Assembly (NCBI RefSeq): GCF_013179515.1
Contig: NZ_JABMCN010000001.1
Location: 1-64,000, forward strand
DNA length: 64,000 nucleotides
Direction of reading: 5' to 3'
Source of the DNA: Pseudomonas sp. CM27
Lineage (GTDB): Bacteria > Pseudomonadota > Gammaproteobacteria > Pseudomonadales > Pseudomonadaceae
Both the position numbers and the translations under genes were made by a program. The notes beneath the pieces were generated by a model, which was not told the DNA's origin, made no database searches, and saw only the letters and a list, made by a program, of their open reading frames with translations. Positions 45,512 through 53,129 of the stretch are shown in pieces (the first letter of the stretch is position 1; each line of letters starts with the position of its first letter).

Positions 45512-45598
45512 CTCGGTTCCTCCCTTTTGGGGAGCGGAATAGGTTCGGCCCCAACTGCACTCCCAGCTCGGGGCAATGGGTGTGGTGGAGCCGAAAAC

Positions 45599-45772
45599 GA
45601 AAAAGCCCCGGCGAATGCCGAGGCCTTGAATATGGTGCAGATGGTCGGTGCGTACCCGGCTGACTCCCTCTCGTACTGTTTCAGCGAGCCTAGCGGGGGC
45701 GAGCGCCGCAATCTGCCATTAATCCATGGTACTCATCTGCATAAACGAAAAAGCCCAGCACTTGGCTGGGCT
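45599..45772 (-). terminator. Two minus-strand terminator hairpins upstream of the holin gene
   Basis: GCCCCGGC (45605-45612) / GCCGAGGC (45617-45624) with A's on the plus side, and AGCCCAGC (45752-45759) / GCTGGGCT (45765-45772) with A's at 45748-45751. Both read as terminators on the minus strand between the GYF gene and the late genes, the place where Q-dependent antitermination would act. Confidence 0.7.
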
Positions 45773-45786
45773 TCGCGAGGGTGCGC

Positions 45787-46503
45787 TTACTGTCGAGGCA
45801 CTTGGACAAAAATGTTGTCACCCTTTTTCTGGATGGTGATATCTATCTCATTCCCGTTGTCCAGGAGCGCTGTTGCGCGATAGAAACCGGATGACGGCTC
45901 ATCATCGATAGTTACCGCTATACAGCTCGACCGTTGGAACAACTGCTTGTGGATGATATCCGTCACCAGCGGGCAAGCAGCGTCTTCGATAGCCGAATCG
46001 CCACCAGCGGCAGCCAAAGCAATCGACACAACAAAAGCAGCAATCCATGCAAAGAAATAGTTCTTTTTGTGCCCAAGCAGGACTGCCCTCTTCCACAGGT
46101 AACCAGGGACGATAAGCGCCCACCAGGTTGCTGGGGCAGAGTGCCCTGCTGCTTTCAGACGTCTTTCATCGGCAATACAGAGACCAATGTTCAAGATCAC
46201 AAACGCCCACCAGATAGCGGCTCCTGAGATCAGTTCAATCACGCCTCCGACCAGTTGAACACCCACCAACGCCCACACGAACCGGTTGTCAATGTCCGTA
46301 GCAGCGAGTGGCGGTGGGCCTACCGGCTTGGGGATGCTAGATGCCAGCACCGTTTCCTTAAGCTCAACCCAGTCACCCGCACCCTGCCAGACTTTCGTCT
46401 CCGGCTGGATAGCGCTGGTAGATGCAAAGCCATGCATCTGCTCAAGCGTAAACGGTCCCTGTCTCGATCCATTCAGTGCGTAGTACCAGTAAGCGTGCGA
46501 CAT
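45787..46503 (-). CDS. GYF-domain membrane protein
   Basis: A 238-residue protein. The N-terminal 55 residues form a GYF_2 domain (WYYALNGSRQGPFTLEQM, KVWQGAGDWVEL), which binds proline-rich peptides. Three or four transmembrane helices follow (RFVWALVGVQLVGGVIELI, WWAFVILNIGLCIA, FFAWIAAFVVSIALAAAGG) and a C-terminal extracytoplasmic domain. RBS GAGGGAAAA precedes ATG 46503. It is bounded by terminators on both sides, so it is probably expressed alone, as a lysogenic cargo gene. Confidence 0.8.
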   Translation of the reverse strand: MSHAYWYYALNGSRQGPFTLEQMHGFASTSAIQPETKVWQGAGDWVELKETVLASSIPKPVGPPPLAATDIDNRFVWALVGVQLVGGVIELISGAAIWWAFVILNIGLCIADERRLKAAGHSAPATWWALIVPGYLWKRAVLLGHKKNYFFAWIAAFVVSIALAAAGGDSAIEDAACPLVTDIIHKQLFQRSSCIAVTIDDEPSSGFYRATALLDNGNEIDITIQKKGDNIFVQVPRQ

Positions 46504-46594
46504 TTTTCCCTCTTGAGTATCGGCAACACCATTCAAAAATAGATGGCTACATGACACTATCGGCGTGAGCTGTCGAACCTTTAAGGACGTAAGC

Positions 46595-46629
46595 AAAAAA
46601 CCCCAGAGCTCAATGCCTGGGGTTTGTTT
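46595..46629. terminator. Bidirectional terminator
   Basis: CCCCAG (46601-46606) / CTGGGG (46617-46622) with an A run before and a T-rich run after, so it can work on both strands. It separates the GYF gene from the antiterminator Q gene. Confidence 0.75.
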
Positions 46630-46696
46630 GTGTCGCGTTGCTTGCAAGCTGGACACGCTGCTATGAAAACAGGTGTTTATCCGCGCGGAAAGCTTT

Positions 46697-47086
46697 TTAT
46701 GCAGCCTCTCGCAACTGCTCCAAAGCGCAGTCAATCCAAGCCACTCCGGTATTGATCAGCTCGCGGGCCTTGGCTTCGCTCATCTTGTGCTCGCGGGCGA
46801 TCCGCAGCGCCGGCCACTTAGCACCGAAGTACAGCCAGACGAAGCCGCCCATCTGCGGGTTGCGCTTGTTCAGCCTGGCTACAGCGCCATCCACCGCAAG
46901 CGCCAGGTCGTCCGTGATCACGTACTGCTTAAGCCCTCCTTCCGCTGGAACGTGTTCCTTCATAAGCGCATACAGCGGGCATACGTACTGAGGCACGCCC
47001 ATGCCATCCATGCGCCACCAGCCCCATTGCTCGAGCATGTAAGCGGTGTCACCAAGGGCCTTGTCTACGTAGGTTCGCTTTTTCAT
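46697..47086 (-). CDS. Antitermination protein Q-like (Phage_antitermQ)
   Basis: A 129-residue protein with DTAYMLEQWGWWRM, LALAVDGAVARLNKRNP, LYFGAKWPALRIAREHKMSE and ARELINTGVAWIDCAL, matching the lambdoid antitermination Q family. It would allow RNA polymerase through the terminators at 45.6-46.6 kb into the late operon. GGGAAGG precedes ATG 47086. Confidence 0.85.
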   Translation of the reverse strand: MKKRTYVDKALGDTAYMLEQWGWWRMDGMGVPQYVCPLYALMKEHVPAEGGLKQYVITDDLALAVDGAVARLNKRNPQMGGFVWLYFGAKWPALRIAREHKMSEAKARELINTGVAWIDCALEQLREAA

Positions 47087-47097
47087 GTCCTTCCCCC

Positions 47098-47424
47098 TCA
47101 ATCCCCGGTGTAGTTGGTGCCGCCGGCGCCGAGCCGGTTGCCTTCCTGATAATTCCGATCTGTGCCCCACGCCTTCCTGAGCGCTTCGCCGCTCGCAATG
47201 AGGCGCTGCTGGTAGATGTTCAGCAGCAAACCCAGCTGAGTTACGAGCACCTCCGGCGGCAATGCCTCGCCCGTGTCAGCCGAAACCCAACCTGAAGCAT
47301 GGCAGGCGGCGCAAGGCAGCTCATGGAACACCCCCATGACGACCGCCTTTCCCTTGCAAACATGGCAGTGTTTTAGATCGATCGGCTTCGCCTTGAAGGC
47401 AGGGCCATGGCTCTTCCCTGTCAC
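47098..47424 (-). CDS. Small zinc-finger-like phage protein
   Basis: A 108-residue protein with two CxxC pairs (HCHVCKGK and CAACHASG) resembling a DnaJ-type zinc module. GTG 47424 overlaps the recombinase stop (GTGA), giving translational coupling. Familiar in Pseudomonas phage early regions; function unknown. Confidence 0.75.
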   Translation of the reverse strand: MTGKSHGPAFKAKPIDLKHCHVCKGKAVVMGVFHELPCAACHASGWVSADTGEALPPEVLVTQLGLLLNIYQQRLIASGEALRKAWGTDRNYQEGNRLGAGGTNYTGD

Positions 47425-48710
47425 TTTGAATCCTCGCTTATGGTGGATACCGGAAGTCCGTCGAAGCCCGCGCGCTCTGCGGCCTTGCAGAGAATCCATG
47501 AATCCATTGATCTATCACCAGTCAAGCCGTGAACCGAGGCGAAACCCTTCTGATCAAGGTGGGCGTGCCACTTCTCCAGCGCCTCACGCTTGCGGCCCAT
47601 GATGTCGGACTGGACGTACACCTTCACGTTGTGGCCCATGGCATGGTTGATCAGCAGCTCACCCACCAGGTGGTCGACGCCCAGGTCAGCCCAGCCGGTG
47701 CGGGCCAGCTTGCGCAGGTCGTGACTGGTCCACTCGCCCTGCCCCATGACGGTAAACACAGCGGACGCCTTGGCCTCGCTCATCGGCTTGCCCTGGCGCC
47801 CCGGGAACAGAAACTCGCCGTCGTAGCCTTCGTTGCGCTGGATCTCGCGGTAGGCCATCAACAGGAAGCGCACCTGGTCGGTCAGCGGCAGGCGGTGCTG
47901 CACGCTGGTCTTGGTGTGCTCGGCCGGAATGAACCACTCCCGCTCGGCCAGGCTGATATGGCTCCAGCGGGCCATGCGGGTTTCGCCCAGCCGGGTGCCA
48001 TGGCACAGCATCATCAGGGCCAACACGCCATGCTGCGGGCGGTGCGCCAAGGTGCTCTTCATGCGGGTCATCAGGTCCTCAAGGTGCACACCACGCAGGC
48101 GCGACGGCTTGACCGTGACCTTGGCCTTGGAGAAGTCACCGAAACGGATGCCGGCCATGGGGTTGGAGCTGATCAGGCCGAGCTTGAAGGCCTGGCGGAA
48201 CGACAGGGCCAGTAGCTGGAACACCAGTCGCACGTAGTCGATCGACAGCGACTCTTGCAATGGCCACATCAGCTCGCGGTCGAGCAGCGCCTTGTCGATC
48301 TGGGCCAGAGGGATCTGGCCAAGGCGCGGCACCAGGTGCTGCTTGATCGCCGACGCCGCCGTGCTCTTGCGTTTGGCCGACAGGTTGCGGTCACGGGACA
48401 TGCGCTCAGCGAACCAGGCCAGCAACTCGCCGGTCAGCACCCAGCTCGACAGGCTCGATCCCTCACCGGCCTCCAGGCGCAGGCGAATGTCCGGCAGCGC
48501 GGCGGCCACCCTGGCAGCGCTCAGCTCGGGGTAGGAGCCGATCAGGTTCCACTTGCCCTTGTGGATCAGGTACCAGGATCCGCGCTCGCGGGAACGGTGA
48601 AACCGGAAGTACAGGCCGTGGTTGCCCAGGGCGCGCAGGTCACGCACCTGGCCGGCGGCCTGCCGGCGTATCTCTGCATCGCTGATTTTCACAGCAGCGG
48701 TCTTGGTCAT
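47421..48710 (-). CDS. Tyrosine recombinase inside the replication module
   Basis: A 429-residue phage-integrase-family protein with all catalytic residues: Arg240 (GTRLGETR), His330 and Arg333 (SHDLRKL), His356 (INHAMGH) and Tyr365 (KVYVQSD). An N-terminal arm-binding-type domain precedes a SAM-like domain. It is the second tyrosine recombinase of the element; the terminal integrase starts at 63350. It is tightly coupled to VRR-NUC upstream and the zinc-finger gene downstream, so a DNA-processing role in replication or resolution is more likely than integration. Confidence 0.87.
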   Translation of the reverse strand: MTKTAAVKISDAEIRRQAAGQVRDLRALGNHGLYFRFHRSRERGSWYLIHKGKWNLIGSYPELSAARVAAALPDIRLRLEAGEGSSLSSWVLTGELLAWFAERMSRDRNLSAKRKSTAASAIKQHLVPRLGQIPLAQIDKALLDRELMWPLQESLSIDYVRLVFQLLALSFRQAFKLGLISSNPMAGIRFGDFSKAKVTVKPSRLRGVHLEDLMTRMKSTLAHRPQHGVLALMMLCHGTRLGETRMARWSHISLAEREWFIPAEHTKTSVQHRLPLTDQVRFLLMAYREIQRNEGYDGEFLFPGRQGKPMSEAKASAVFTVMGQGEWTSHDLRKLARTGWADLGVDHLVGELLINHAMGHNVKVYVQSDIMGRKREALEKWHAHLDQKGFASVHGLTGDRSMDSWILCKAAERAGFDGLPVSTISEDSK

Positions 48711-49135
48711 GCTGCAACCTCCGTTTTTGGCAGGGCCAGGTACGCCCTCAGGCACTCCATGGCGTCGAAATGCCCCTGACACACAACGGCCAGGTAGCCT
48801 TGGTCGTTCAGCCGGCGAATGCACGCTTGCTGGCTGGAAGAGACAGGCGCCGGGTCTACGGTCGCCTTGAATTCGATGTACAGGCCGAAGTAACCGCCGC
48901 GAGCCATGGTCAGGACCAGATCGGGGATGCCGGCCTTCACGCCCTGGGCTTTGAGCTTGAGCGCCACGCCCTTGTGCCGATGGCCGCCATTCGGTACGTG
49001 GTAGATCAGCTCGTACACCTCCGGATAGCGCAGCTGGATCTCTTCGAGCAGGGCAGCCTGCTCCTGCCCTTCCCGGTCGACGGGCTTGGCGCGGGCCGGC
49101 TTGGCCTTGAACGGGCGAAGGACAAGACCACTCAT
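48707..49135 (-). CDS. VRR-NUC domain nuclease
   Basis: A 142-residue protein. Nuclease core: HVPNGGHR, GVKAGIPDLVL and YIEFKATVD, i.e. the PD-(D/E)xK-type VRR-NUC motif. Likely a Holliday-junction or branched-DNA nuclease of the phage replication module. It overlaps neighbours at both ends. Confidence 0.9.
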   Translation of the reverse strand: MSGLVLRPFKAKPARAKPVDREGQEQAALLEEIQLRYPEVYELIYHVPNGGHRHKGVALKLKAQGVKAGIPDLVLTMARGGYFGLYIEFKATVDPAPVSSSQQACIRRLNDQGYLAVVCQGHFDAMECLRAYLALPKTEVAA

Positions 49136-49431
49136 GCGACCAGCACCCCCTCGTTGATCAGCTGCGCCTGGGTGCGCACCACGCCTTCGAGGTGCATGAA
49201 CCGCAGCTCGTCGTAACTGAACGCTGTCCTGCTGCGCGAATCGACCGCGTCATGGCATGCACTACAGGCCCAGGCGCCCTGCAGGTCGTTTGGTTTGATG
49301 CCAACGCCGCAAATGCCGGCCATGCGGTAATGCGCCAGGACGGTGGTTTCCGGGTTGCCGTTGCAGACGCCTGGGATGCGCACCTGGCACTCCCGGCCGC
49401 GCGCGGCCTTGGTCAATTTGCTTTGGCGCAT
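49132..49431 (-). CDS. YbcO-like / DUF1364 HNH-type nuclease
   Basis: A 99-residue protein: RGRECQVRIPGVCNGNPETT, VLAHYRM and CSACHDAVDSR give paired cysteines and the DUF1364 signature. YbcO of a cryptic E. coli prophage is a structurally known HNH-like nuclease. It lies in the lambda nin-like position of early genes. Confidence 0.87.
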   Translation of the reverse strand: MRQSKLTKAARGRECQVRIPGVCNGNPETTVLAHYRMAGICGVGIKPNDLQGAWACSACHDAVDSRSRTAFSYDELRFMHLEGVVRTQAQLINEGVLVA

Positions 49432-50225
49432 CAGCTTCCCTCCCGGCCACGGTGCGACGACCAATCGAACGGCAGGACGATGCCCCCACCCTCCCGCAAG
49501 CGGTCCGCCGAACGCTCGCCCATTGCTGCCGGGAGCTCTTTCGCACCAAGGTTGGAAATCACGATGGTCGGCAGCATCCGCTCGTAACGGCCGTTGATGA
49601 TTGAGAACAGTCGGCTCAGCTCAAAATCGCTCGGCGCCTCCTTGCTCGCGCCGACCTCATCCAACACCAACAGCGACGGCCGAATCAGCGCGTCGAGGAT
49701 GCTCCCCTCGGTCTGCCCGGAACTGCCATCGAACGTGGCGCGGATGGCCTGCAGGATTCCGCCGAGGGTCCGATAGGCTGCCGTATGCATGGTGGTGGCC
49801 ATGACGGCCTGGGCGATCGACACACCCAGGTGGGTTTTCCCGGTGCCGGGGTTGCCTACCAGGATGAGGCAGCGCCCGGCGGCCAGATTGGCATCGAACT
49901 CGGCGGCGTAACGCTCGCAGCGCGCCTTGGCCTTGTGCTGGCCTTCGCAAGTCGCCGCATAGCTGTCGAACGTCTTGTCCTTGAACCGCTTTGGGATCAG
50001 CGAGTCGCCGAGCTTGTACGCCAGATCCACGCGCTGACGCTTGGTGTCTTCGGCCTGGGTTTTGGCGACCTGCGCCGCCTTGCAGCCTGGGCAGGGCGAG
50101 CGGAAGGTGTGGCTGAGCACCTGGTGAGTGGTCGCCTCATACGGGCCATGCTCTTCGCATATGGCCATGGAGGTCACCTGCGGACCGGCAATGCTGGACA
50201 GGTGGACCACTTTTTCAGAACGCAT
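49431..50225 (-). CDS. DnaC-like helicase loader ATPase
   Basis: A 264-residue AAA+ protein. The N-terminal zinc-like region has CEEHG and CPGC. Walker A is GNPGTGKT (124-131), Walker B is LLVLDEVG, then sensor I TIVISNLG and an arginine region SADRLREGG. With the O-like protein it would load the host DnaB helicase. ATG 50225 lies within the end of the O-like gene. Confidence 0.9.
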   Translation of the reverse strand: MRSEKVVHLSSIAGPQVTSMAICEEHGPYEATTHQVLSHTFRSPCPGCKAAQVAKTQAEDTKRQRVDLAYKLGDSLIPKRFKDKTFDSYAATCEGQHKAKARCERYAAEFDANLAAGRCLILVGNPGTGKTHLGVSIAQAVMATTMHTAAYRTLGGILQAIRATFDGSSGQTEGSILDALIRPSLLVLDEVGASKEAPSDFELSRLFSIINGRYERMLPTIVISNLGAKELPAAMGERSADRLREGGGIVLPFDWSSHRGREGS

Positions 50226-51069
50226 AGGAGCCATCCTCCCGTGGAATGAGGCCATCGTGGTAGTCGCGGTCGTTGAAGCCGTGATGACGGCTGTTTGGCT
50301 TGCCCTGGGCGGGCGATTTGGCGAGGAATCGCTTGGTGATCCACTCAACTTCGAAGCTGCGCCACCCGCTGTCGATCACGACTTCCATCACCTGGGCTGG
50401 CTGAATACCCAGAGCCAGGCACAGGCGGAGTTTCTCGTTCAGACGGGCCCAGACCCGTTCGCTCATCTGGGCGCCCTTCGACTTACGGACCGCCAGGTAA
50501 TCAGCGATCAGCGATTCGTCGAGGCCGTGCGGATTGTCCGCAAGCATGGCGACCTTTCCGAATGGCGCCTTGCGATCTTCCTTCTCCCGAGCCGGTTCCG
50601 GCTCGCTGGGGGGGCATGAAACATCTTCCGAAGGAAGATTTTCATAGGGGGTTTCTTTCTTAGAATAAAGAAGGGACTCGGCGGTTTTGGTCTGTTTCGA
50701 CTCTTCGCCGATTCGGACCACTTGAGCCGAGTCGGCTGTTTTGGTCTGTTTCGGATCAACGTAGATCCAGTCTTTTGGATCATTCACGCCGATGTCACCC
50801 CGGGCCCCACCCTCACGGAATAGAACACGACGACGCAGCAGGCTGGAAACCGCCTTGGACACGGTGTCGGGGTGAACGTGGATAGCCTTCGCGATGTCGG
50901 TAGCCGGGATTCGCTGAGCGCCGGCACCGAAGTTGATGGTGGCCTTGGCCACGTACAGCACAATCTTCATCTCCCGAGCAGGGAGATCGATAGCCAGCAG
51001 GCCATCCATGAGCTGGTTGTCCATCCGGGTGAACCCCCTGGACTTGTCAAGTGGGACGATGTTTGTCAT
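50215..51069 (-). CDS. Phage replication protein O-like
   Basis: A 284-residue initiator. The N-terminal winged helix (FTRMDNQLMDGLLAIDLPAR, then IPATDIAKAIHVHPDTVSKA) matches the Phage_rep_O family. A linker with the repeated peptide KQTKTA(D/E)S is followed by a C-terminal region for loader contact. The DNA encoding the linker holds iteron-like repeats, the candidate origin, as in lambda O. Confidence 0.88.
   Translation of the reverse strand: MTNIVPLDKSRGFTRMDNQLMDGLLAIDLPAREMKIVLYVAKATINFGAGAQRIPATDIAKAIHVHPDTVSKAVSSLLRRRVLFREGGARGDIGVNDPKDWIYVDPKQTKTADSAQVVRIGEESKQTKTAESLLYSKKETPYENLPSEDVSCPPSEPEPAREKEDRKAPFGKVAMLADNPHGLDESLIADYLAVRKSKGAQMSERVWARLNEKLRLCLALGIQPAQVMEVVIDSGWRSFEVEWITKRFLAKSPAQGKPNSRHHGFNDRDYHDGLIPREDGSYAF
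50641..50760. other. Candidate phage replication origin within the O-like gene
   Basis: Two 23-bp direct repeats differing at two positions lie at 50678-50700 and 50732-50754 (shared core GTTTTGGTCTGTTTCG), 54 bp apart. Just upstream on the plus strand is an AT-rich stretch (50641-50672) that could unwind. Position and layout match ori lambda, where iterons lie inside gene O. Confidence 0.55.
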
Positions 51070-51100
51070 GCTTCAACTCGTTAGAAAGTTGTAGAGAAAG

Positions 51101-51124
51101 CCGCCCTGCCAGGCGGTTTTTTTT
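51101..51124. terminator. Hairpin between cro and the O-like gene
   Basis: CCGCC (51101-51105) / GGCGG (51112-51116) followed by eight T on the plus strand; on the minus strand it is followed by CTTTCTCT, a weak terminator. Its place corresponds to lambda tR1. Confidence 0.6.
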
Positions 51125-51208
51125 CGTCCCCAATTCATCAACTGGATGAATGAACAGCAGGACGGTGACACTACTGGCGCAAGGCCAGTGGACTCATAAT
51201 TCAATCCG

Positions 51209-51421
51209 TCAGGCGACGTCTTCCCAAGGAAACGCCGGACACAAATCCTCTTTCTTGAATTTCCCGACGGTCAGCCGCTCTGCCCGTTTCGCTACTACTG
51301 GAGACATTCCGTGCTTCCCTCGCACCCATCCGGAGACAGTGCTTTGGTCAACTCCGAGCTTCTCGGCAGTAACCTCTTGCGTTCCGAAGAAGGCAACGAG
51401 GTCCTTAAATATGGCGTTCAT
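51209..51421 (-). CDS. Cro-like repressor
   Basis: A 70-residue HTH protein: AFFGTQEVTAEKLGVDQSTV is the helix-turn-helix, then GWVRGKHGMSPVVAKRAERL. First gene of the leftward operon, divergent from ci across three operators. GAGG precedes ATG 51421. Confidence 0.88.
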   Translation of the reverse strand: MNAIFKDLVAFFGTQEVTAEKLGVDQSTVSGWVRGKHGMSPVVAKRAERLTVGKFKKEDLCPAFPWEDVA

Positions 51422-51433
51422 GCTGCCTCTCCA

Positions 51434-51501
51434 TATGTGAATACCCATATCGTAGGCTATAGGAACACCCATTTGCAACAATATGGGCAGACCCGTAATA
51501 A
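51434..51501. promoter_or_regulatory. OR-like operator region with three operators, PR and PRM
   Basis: Three imperfectly palindromic 16-bp sites: TATGTGAATACCCATA (51434-51449), TATAGGAACACCCATT (51458-51473) and TATGGGCAGACCCGTA (51482-51497), each start 24 bp apart. A self-complementary TTGCAA (51473-51478) can serve as -35 both ways: leftward with TACGAT (51449-51454, spacer 18) for cro, and rightward with TAATAA (51496-51501, spacer 17) for ci. Sites were found by eye. Confidence 0.75.
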
Positions 51502-51508
51502 TCCATGC

Positions 51509-52156
51509 ATGGAATACAAAGACCGAGTTAAAGCAGCTCGAAAGCACGCCAGGCTTACCCAGGTAGAGCTGGCCAAGGCCGTCGGCATCGACCAAGCATC
51601 CATCTCTGACCTGGAGAGGGGGCGATCTGGACGCTCGTCTTACAACGCCTCGATAGCTAAGGCTTGTGGAGTTTCAGCCCTTTGGCTGGAAAAAGGCACG
51701 GGCGAGATGATTGACTCTGCCGGCGAAACTTCAAACGTCGCGCCCGTAGAGCAGCCCTCTTTCCGATACCCCGTCATCAGCTGGGTGGCAGCCGGTGCAT
51801 GGGCTGAAGCAGTGGAGCCGTTCCCGCCTGGTTTCTCTGACCGTTACGAGGTATCTGATTACGACTCCAAGGGGGTTGCATTCTGGCTGGAGGTTAAAGG
51901 TGACTCAATGACATCACCGGTGGGTACGAGCATCACCGAAGGAATGATGATCTTGGTTGACACTGAAGCGGACGCAATTTCGGGCAAGCTCGTAGTGGCA
52001 AAGCTCGCGGACAGCAATGAAGCCACGTTCAAGAAGCTGGTGGAGGACGGTGGGCGGCGGTTCCTCAAGCCTTTGAACCCCGCCTATCCTGTTGAAATGT
52101 GCGCGGAGGGATGTCGCATTGTCGGTGTAGTTGTCCGAGCAATGATGAAGCTTTGA
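51509..52156 (+). CDS. CI-like prophage repressor (S24 peptidase)
   Basis: A 215-residue repressor. HTH: RLTQVELAKAVGIDQASISD. The S24 domain has a cleavage site at Ala95-Gly96 (VAAGAW), Ser133 (GDSMTSP) and a Lys at 175-176 (FKKLVED). It keeps the prophage silent and is cleaved in the SOS response. ATG 51509 lies only 7 nt after the putative PRM -10, so the mRNA is probably leaderless. A terminator follows at 52176. Confidence 0.92.
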   Translation: MEYKDRVKAARKHARLTQVELAKAVGIDQASISDLERGRSGRSSYNASIAKACGVSALWLEKGTGEMIDSAGETSNVAPVEQPSFRYPVISWVAAGAWAEAVEPFPPGFSDRYEVSDYDSKGVAFWLEVKGDSMTSPVGTSITEGMMILVDTEADAISGKLVVAKLADSNEATFKKLVEDGGRRFLKPLNPAYPVEMCAEGCRIVGVVVRAMMKL

Positions 52157-52175
52157 AGGAAAAAAATCGTAAGTA

Positions 52176-52202
52176 AGCCCGGCCTGAACCGGGCTTTTTT
52201 TC
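52176..52202 (+). terminator. Rho-independent terminator after ci
   Basis: AGCCCGG (52176-52182), loop CCTGAA, CCGGGCT (52189-52195), then a T run. It isolates ci from the next gene, which has its own LexA-box promoter. Confidence 0.9.
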
Positions 52203-52293
52203 GCCTGCACCTTGGCCGTGCTGCTCGATTCTTTGTCGTGTAACCGCGCTTTACACATCCTCCCATGTTGCAAAAATCACCGAGACCGTATAA

Positions 52294-52309
52294 CTGTATG
52301 CATGTACAG
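52294..52309 (+). promoter_or_regulatory. LexA (SOS) box upstream of the prophage DUF1654-like gene
   Basis: CTGTATGCATGTACAG, 17 bp ahead of ATG 52327. It matches the LexA consensus and resembles the umuD box. Confidence 0.85.
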
Positions 52310-52326
52310 TACATGGAGTCTCCGCA

Positions 52327-52578
52327 ATGCCTTCCCTCGCCTTCACACATTCACCTTCCCATTCATACGAGCGCCTCGGATATCGAATCCAGGGTCTGAT
52401 TTCTTCCCCTCACGTTCAAAAAAAGCAGTACGTGGACGTGAAGCCAGCTCCAGAAGAGTCCGACGCTGACTGGGCCCGCCTGCTGGATGCGCTTGAAGAA
52501 ACGAATGGCATAAAAGTGGGGCGCACTGAGGATGGATTGATTCGGATCGCCTGGAGGGAATACGTCGATTTGTCTTGA
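52327..52578 (+). CDS. DUF1654-like protein downstream of ci
   Basis: An 83-residue protein with SYERLGYRIQGLISSPHVQK, DADWARLLDALEETNGIKVG and DGLIRIAWRE, the DUF1654 pattern. Second copy of this family in the window (other at 9339). GGAG lies 8 nt before the ATG. It occupies the place of rex or other accessory genes in lambdoid phages, but is SOS-driven by a LexA box and flanked by terminators. Confidence 0.8.
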   Translation: MPSLAFTHSPSHSYERLGYRIQGLISSPHVQKKQYVDVKPAPEESDADWARLLDALEETNGIKVGRTEDGLIRIAWREYVDLS

Positions 52579-52583
52579 AGCAA

Positions 52584-52605
52584 GCCCGCCGCGAGCGGGC
52601 TTTTT
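52584..52605 (+). terminator. Rho-independent terminator after the DUF1654-like gene
   Basis: GCCCGC (52584-52589), loop CGCGA, GCGGGC (52595-52600), then five T. It separates this gene from the OL/PL region. Confidence 0.85.
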
Positions 52606-52666
52606 ATCGCCTACACATAAAAATATGTGTTTACCCATAGACAGGAAATATGTGTTCACCTATATT
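52604..52666 (+). promoter_or_regulatory. OL-like operators and rightward early promoter (PL equivalent)
   Basis: Strong sites TATGTGTTTACCCATA (52624-52639) and TATGTGTTCACCTATA (52649-52664) match the operators at 51434-51497; a weaker inverted site is at 52604-52619. The promoter is TAGACA (52638-52643), 17 bp, TATATT (52661-52666), five of six matches in each element, with operators over both. It drives the rightward early genes. Confidence 0.75.
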
Positions 52667-52910
52667 TGCCTCAGCGCCGGACGAAGCCCGGCCAGAACAT
52701 CCGGCAGCTCCGGCAGCCACCGCTCTTTAAAAACCAGCAGATGAGCCACCAGGCGCCGAGTTAAGCCGGCAATTGAGTTCTGGTGGACGTTACGCATCAC
52801 AGCAAGCTTCCTCGCTCGACATGTCGACCCGCAGGTTTGCTGAGCAATACCGATTTCACTGGCTGGCCTTGGCAACAGGGCCAGACGGGAAATCAACCAG
52901 GAGAAACGCT

Positions 52911-53083
52911 ATGAAGCGTGCTGAATATGAAGACCTTGAAGGTACGCAATGGCGGTCCTTATCGGCTTGTTAAGCCAGGGGGGAACTGATCACAGCGCGG
53001 CACCAGCCAAGGCTTTCGATATTGCCGAAGCATTCCAGCAAGAAAAGTTGAAGCGCATCGGCGAAAAACCGCCTTTTGACTGA
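52911..53083 (+). pseudogene. Possible small early gene disrupted by two +1 shifts
   Basis: AGGAG precedes ATG 52911 and the frame MKRAEYEDLEGTQ stops after 20 codons. Two +1 shifts would join protein-like pieces: NGGPYRLVKPGG, then TDHSAAPAKAFDIAEAFQQE and KPPFD ending at 53083. The second junction lies in a run of six G. It could be a decayed gene, an error in a homopolymer, or coincidence. Confidence 0.4.
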
Positions 53084-53129
53084 AGAACAACCAGCGCTAC
53101 GTCAGCCTGACGATAACTGCCCGGTTCAC

